This document shows, piece after piece, positions 39,000-40,083 of a stretch of 40,083 nt of DNA; position 1 is the stretch's first letter; every line of letters begins with the position of its first letter. Source of the DNA: a virus; the IMG/VR virus record IMGVR_UViG_3300044491_001150, positions 1 to 40,083 of that record; one strand, written 5' to 3'. The notes beneath the pieces were generated by a model, which ran no database searches, was not told the DNA's origin, and saw only the letters and a list, made by a program, of their open reading frames with translations. The translations under genes were made by a program, and so were the position numbers.

Positions 39000-39028
39000 A
39001 TTATACCGACTTTGAGAGGGTTTGTCAA
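39000..39028 (-). promoter_or_regulatory. Promoter, exact copy of the nuclease-operon promoter
   Basis: Minus strand TTGACA (39028-39023), 17-bp spacer, TATAAT (39005-39000). The 32-base core matches the plus-strand promoter at 32699 base for base. Confidence 0.88.
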
Positions 39029-39057
39029 TAGAAACATTACTGTTTTTACTGAAACTT

Positions 39058-39198
39058 TACTTTGAACAGGGGGGTGTATTTGACCCACCAAAAGCGAGGG
39101 GTGAGGGAGTCGAACCCCCGACTGTCACTAAAGTATCTTATTAGTGCCGTGCTTCCGTAGACACCTACCCCTCTAAACTTCTTACCCTGTTCAAAGTA
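39058..39198. repeat. 14-bp inverted repeat flanking the tRNA-like gene
   Basis: TACTTTGAACAGGG (39058-39071) and CCCTGTTCAAAGTA (39185-39198) are perfect inverted copies that enclose the tRNA-like sequence and could pair in the precursor RNA. Confidence 0.8.
39096..39173 (-). tRNA. tRNA-like gene with enlarged anticodon arm
   Basis: 78 nt on the minus strand. Acceptor stem GAGGGGT/ACCCCTC (7 pairs), D-arm GTGT...GCAC with GG in the loop, and a T-arm GGGGG-TTCGACT-CCCTC. Between them CACTAA/TTAGTG forms a six-pair stem with a nine-base loop (TAAGATACT), larger than a normal anticodon arm, so I cannot assign an anticodon or amino acid. No CCA is encoded. It could be a degenerate tRNA, a frameshift-type tRNA or a tRNA mimic. 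Confidence 0.65.
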
Positions 39199-39227
39199 GA
39201 TTACTTAGGGTAATCAATCCTTGACAC

Positions 39228-39539
39228 TTATTGTGAGATTGCGTCAACTAATCTTTGTAGGTCTTGCTTGCCTGCTTTGACTAAAGTCGGAACTTCAATT
39301 CCAAAGTGGTCAGCAATTTGAGCAACTAATTCTGCTTTTGCCACTACTGGTTCACCAGATTTGGTTGTTCTAGGTTGTGCTACATACACTCCCTCTCTGC
39401 TTAGTTTAGCAATGACACTTCTTGTAGTCTTGCCGAACTGTTCTGCTAGTGCATCTACAGTATCTCTACTTGGATTTTCTGTGTATGCTTCAGTCATTTG
39501 ATTGACCATTTCTTCTGTGTAATTTTTTGCGTTTGCCAT
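39228..39539 (-). CDS. HTH-like DNA-binding protein (single unit)
   Basis: 103 residues from the ATG at 39539 behind GGGAGAAAT. NYTEEMVNQMTEAYTENPS, then ALAEQFGKTTRSVIAKL and SREGVYVAQPRTTKSGE are the HTH-like unit, closely matching 34488-34796. C-terminal helices VAQIADHFGIEVPTLVKAG. A 32-residue in-frame extension begins at 39635 with its own GAGGGAAAG ribosome site downstream of a second promoter (39663-39691), so two forms may be made. Likely a regulator. Confidence 0.78.
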   Translation of the reverse strand: MANAKNYTEEMVNQMTEAYTENPSRDTVDALAEQFGKTTRSVIAKLSREGVYVAQPRTTKSGEPVVAKAELVAQIADHFGIEVPTLVKAGKQDLQRLVDAISQ

Positions 39540-39569
39540 ATCGTATTTCTCCCAATTATTTATAAGTCT

Positions 39570-39598
39570 ATTATAGTAAATATTTTCACACTTGTCAA
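39570..39598 (-). promoter_or_regulatory. Inner promoter of the HTH gene at 39228
   Basis: Minus strand TTGACA (39598-39593), 17-bp spacer, TATAAT (39575-39570). It lies inside the longer frame and would express the short form. Confidence 0.8.
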
Positions 39599-39662
39599 GG
39601 ATTTTCTGAAAAAAGTTTGATTTTTTGTTTTTCATTTTCTTTCCCTCTCAAAATATACATAT

Positions 39663-39691
39663 ATTATACGCGCTTTGTATTCCCTTGTCAA
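39663..39691 (-). promoter_or_regulatory. Outer promoter of the HTH gene at 39228
   Basis: Minus strand TTGACA (39691-39686), 17-bp spacer, TATAAT (39668-39663). Predicted start near 39656, upstream of the ATG at 39635. Confidence 0.85.
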
Positions 39692-39808
39692 TAGAAAATG
39701 CACATTTATTTATAAAATATCGCAGTCTAACTTCGGGGGGCGGGACGCGAAACCACCTCGCTTCGCTCGAATCAACGCCAAAAAAGGGCAAAATTGTGAT
39801 AATTCCCC

Positions 39809-39837
39809 TTGACACCCGCGCAAATCTGTGCTAAAAT
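39809..39837 (+). promoter_or_regulatory. Plus-strand promoter
   Basis: TTGACA (39809-39814), 17-bp spacer, TAAAAT (39832-39837). Divergent from the promoter at 39663. Confidence 0.75.
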
Positions 39838-39843
39838 AAGAAA

Positions 39844-40020
39844 GACTTCCTATATCCCCGCGCAGCGCTGCATCGCTTTTACACTTCACTTTAGCACTTA
39901 TCGGTTTCGCACTCTGGCGCAGGCGACGCTTTGCCGAAAGCCTTTGTTTATGCGGGGTTATGCCCGACCGCTGTGAGAGACTGCTCAAATTAAAATAATT
40001 AGATAAAAATTAAAGAAATC
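39844..40020 (+). ncRNA. GC-rich leader or small RNA, no gene
   Basis: About 175 bp richer in G+C than its surroundings and without a convincing gene. CCCCGC (39856-39861) can pair with GCGGGG (39952-39957), enclosing GC-rich inner segments. It could be an RNA or a structured leader for genes beyond the window. Confidence 0.35.
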
Positions 40021-40021
40021 C

Positions 40022-40050
40022 TTGACAAACCCGTCAAAGTGTGATAAAAT
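40022..40050 (+). promoter_or_regulatory. Plus-strand promoter at the right edge
   Basis: TTGACA (40022-40027), 17-bp spacer, TAAAAT (40045-40050). The -35 and spacer start (TTGACAAACCC) match the promoter at 32699. Points out of the window. Confidence 0.75.
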
Positions 40051-40083
40051 CGGCGCGGAGCGCTTTGGCTAAAAATAATTCAT

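Noticed and set aside
38849-39091. 80-codon minus-strand frame with tandem segments
   Set aside because: Its start precedes the mapped promoter and there is no ribosome site; the repeats are better explained as RNA or DNA elements.
39710-39988. 92-codon minus-strand frame at the right edge
   Set aside because: It runs across two opposite-strand promoters, is basic and low in order, and lacks a ribosome site.
1-40083. CRISPR array, insertion sequence or integrase
   Set aside because: No regularly spaced repeats, transposase motifs or recombinase catalytic residues were seen.

Overview
This window is a stretch of an AT-rich, tightly packed tailed-phage genome. The gene set most resembles marine phages: a gp32-like single-stranded DNA-binding protein, family A DNA polymerase, TOPRIM primase, DnaB-type helicase, MazG, Hsp20, ribosomal protein bS21, several sulfotransferase-like and 2-oxoglutarate/Fe(II) oxygenase-like proteins, a NodU-type carbamoyltransferase and asparagine synthetase. 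No capsid, tail, terminase or integrase gene is visible, so this looks like the early, replication and metabolic part of a larger genome. The host cannot be named from the sequence.

Layout. Positions 1-32.6 kb are a long series of overlapping minus-strand genes. From right to left they hold small membrane and heat-shock genes, a lysis cassette (31.99-30.45 kb), a glycosyltransferase and oxygenase cluster (30.5-27.05 kb), small accessory genes (27-21.6 kb), the two halves of an NAD+-dependent DNA ligase (21.6-20.67 and 17.2-16.44 kb) separated by carbamoyltransferase, SGNH and oxygenase genes, then helicase, ParB-like proteins, primase and DNA polymerase (15.6-9.7 kb). Next come a sulfotransferase, QueC-like, GNAT, radical SAM and AsnB cluster (9.7-2.9 kb), an SF2 helicase, a glycosyltransferase-like protein and the start of the SSB gene at the left edge. 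Positions 32.7-33.8 kb are the only plus-strand protein operon: an EcoRI-like restriction endonuclease, a 56-residue putative DNA-binding protein and bS21, behind a consensus promoter. After a 480-bp noncoding gap, 34.3-37.6 kb is a minus-strand operon of small genes including MazG. Positions 37.77-39.2 kb are mostly noncoding RNA: a roughly 980-nt structured RNA with its own promoter and terminator, a small RNA-like unit and a tRNA-like gene with an enlarged anticodon arm. The right edge has divergent promoters, two of which point out of the window.

Main result. The EcoRI-like nuclease keeps the PD...ExK catalytic residues and the GN-x-IER recognition segment, but no DNA methyltransferase is visible. 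A line-by-line reading of all 40 kb for AATT found no RAATTY hexamer of any kind (GAATTC, GAATTT, AAATTC, AAATTT), while RAATTR and YAATTY are common. This fits a phage that carries a solitary RAATTY-type nuclease and protects itself by removing the site from its own DNA, leaving host DNA as the target. Sharing an operon with bS21 suggests a host-takeover cassette aimed at the chromosome and the ribosome.

Control. Transcription appears to start from a family of near-consensus sigma-70 promoters (TTGACA, 17 bp, TATAAT), many preceded by AATAGTTC. Several place the predicted transcription start at or within a few bases of an ATG, implying leaderless messages for the ligase N-half and two small proteins and a near-leaderless primase message. 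Six genes encode related small helix-turn-helix-like proteins, possible regulators.
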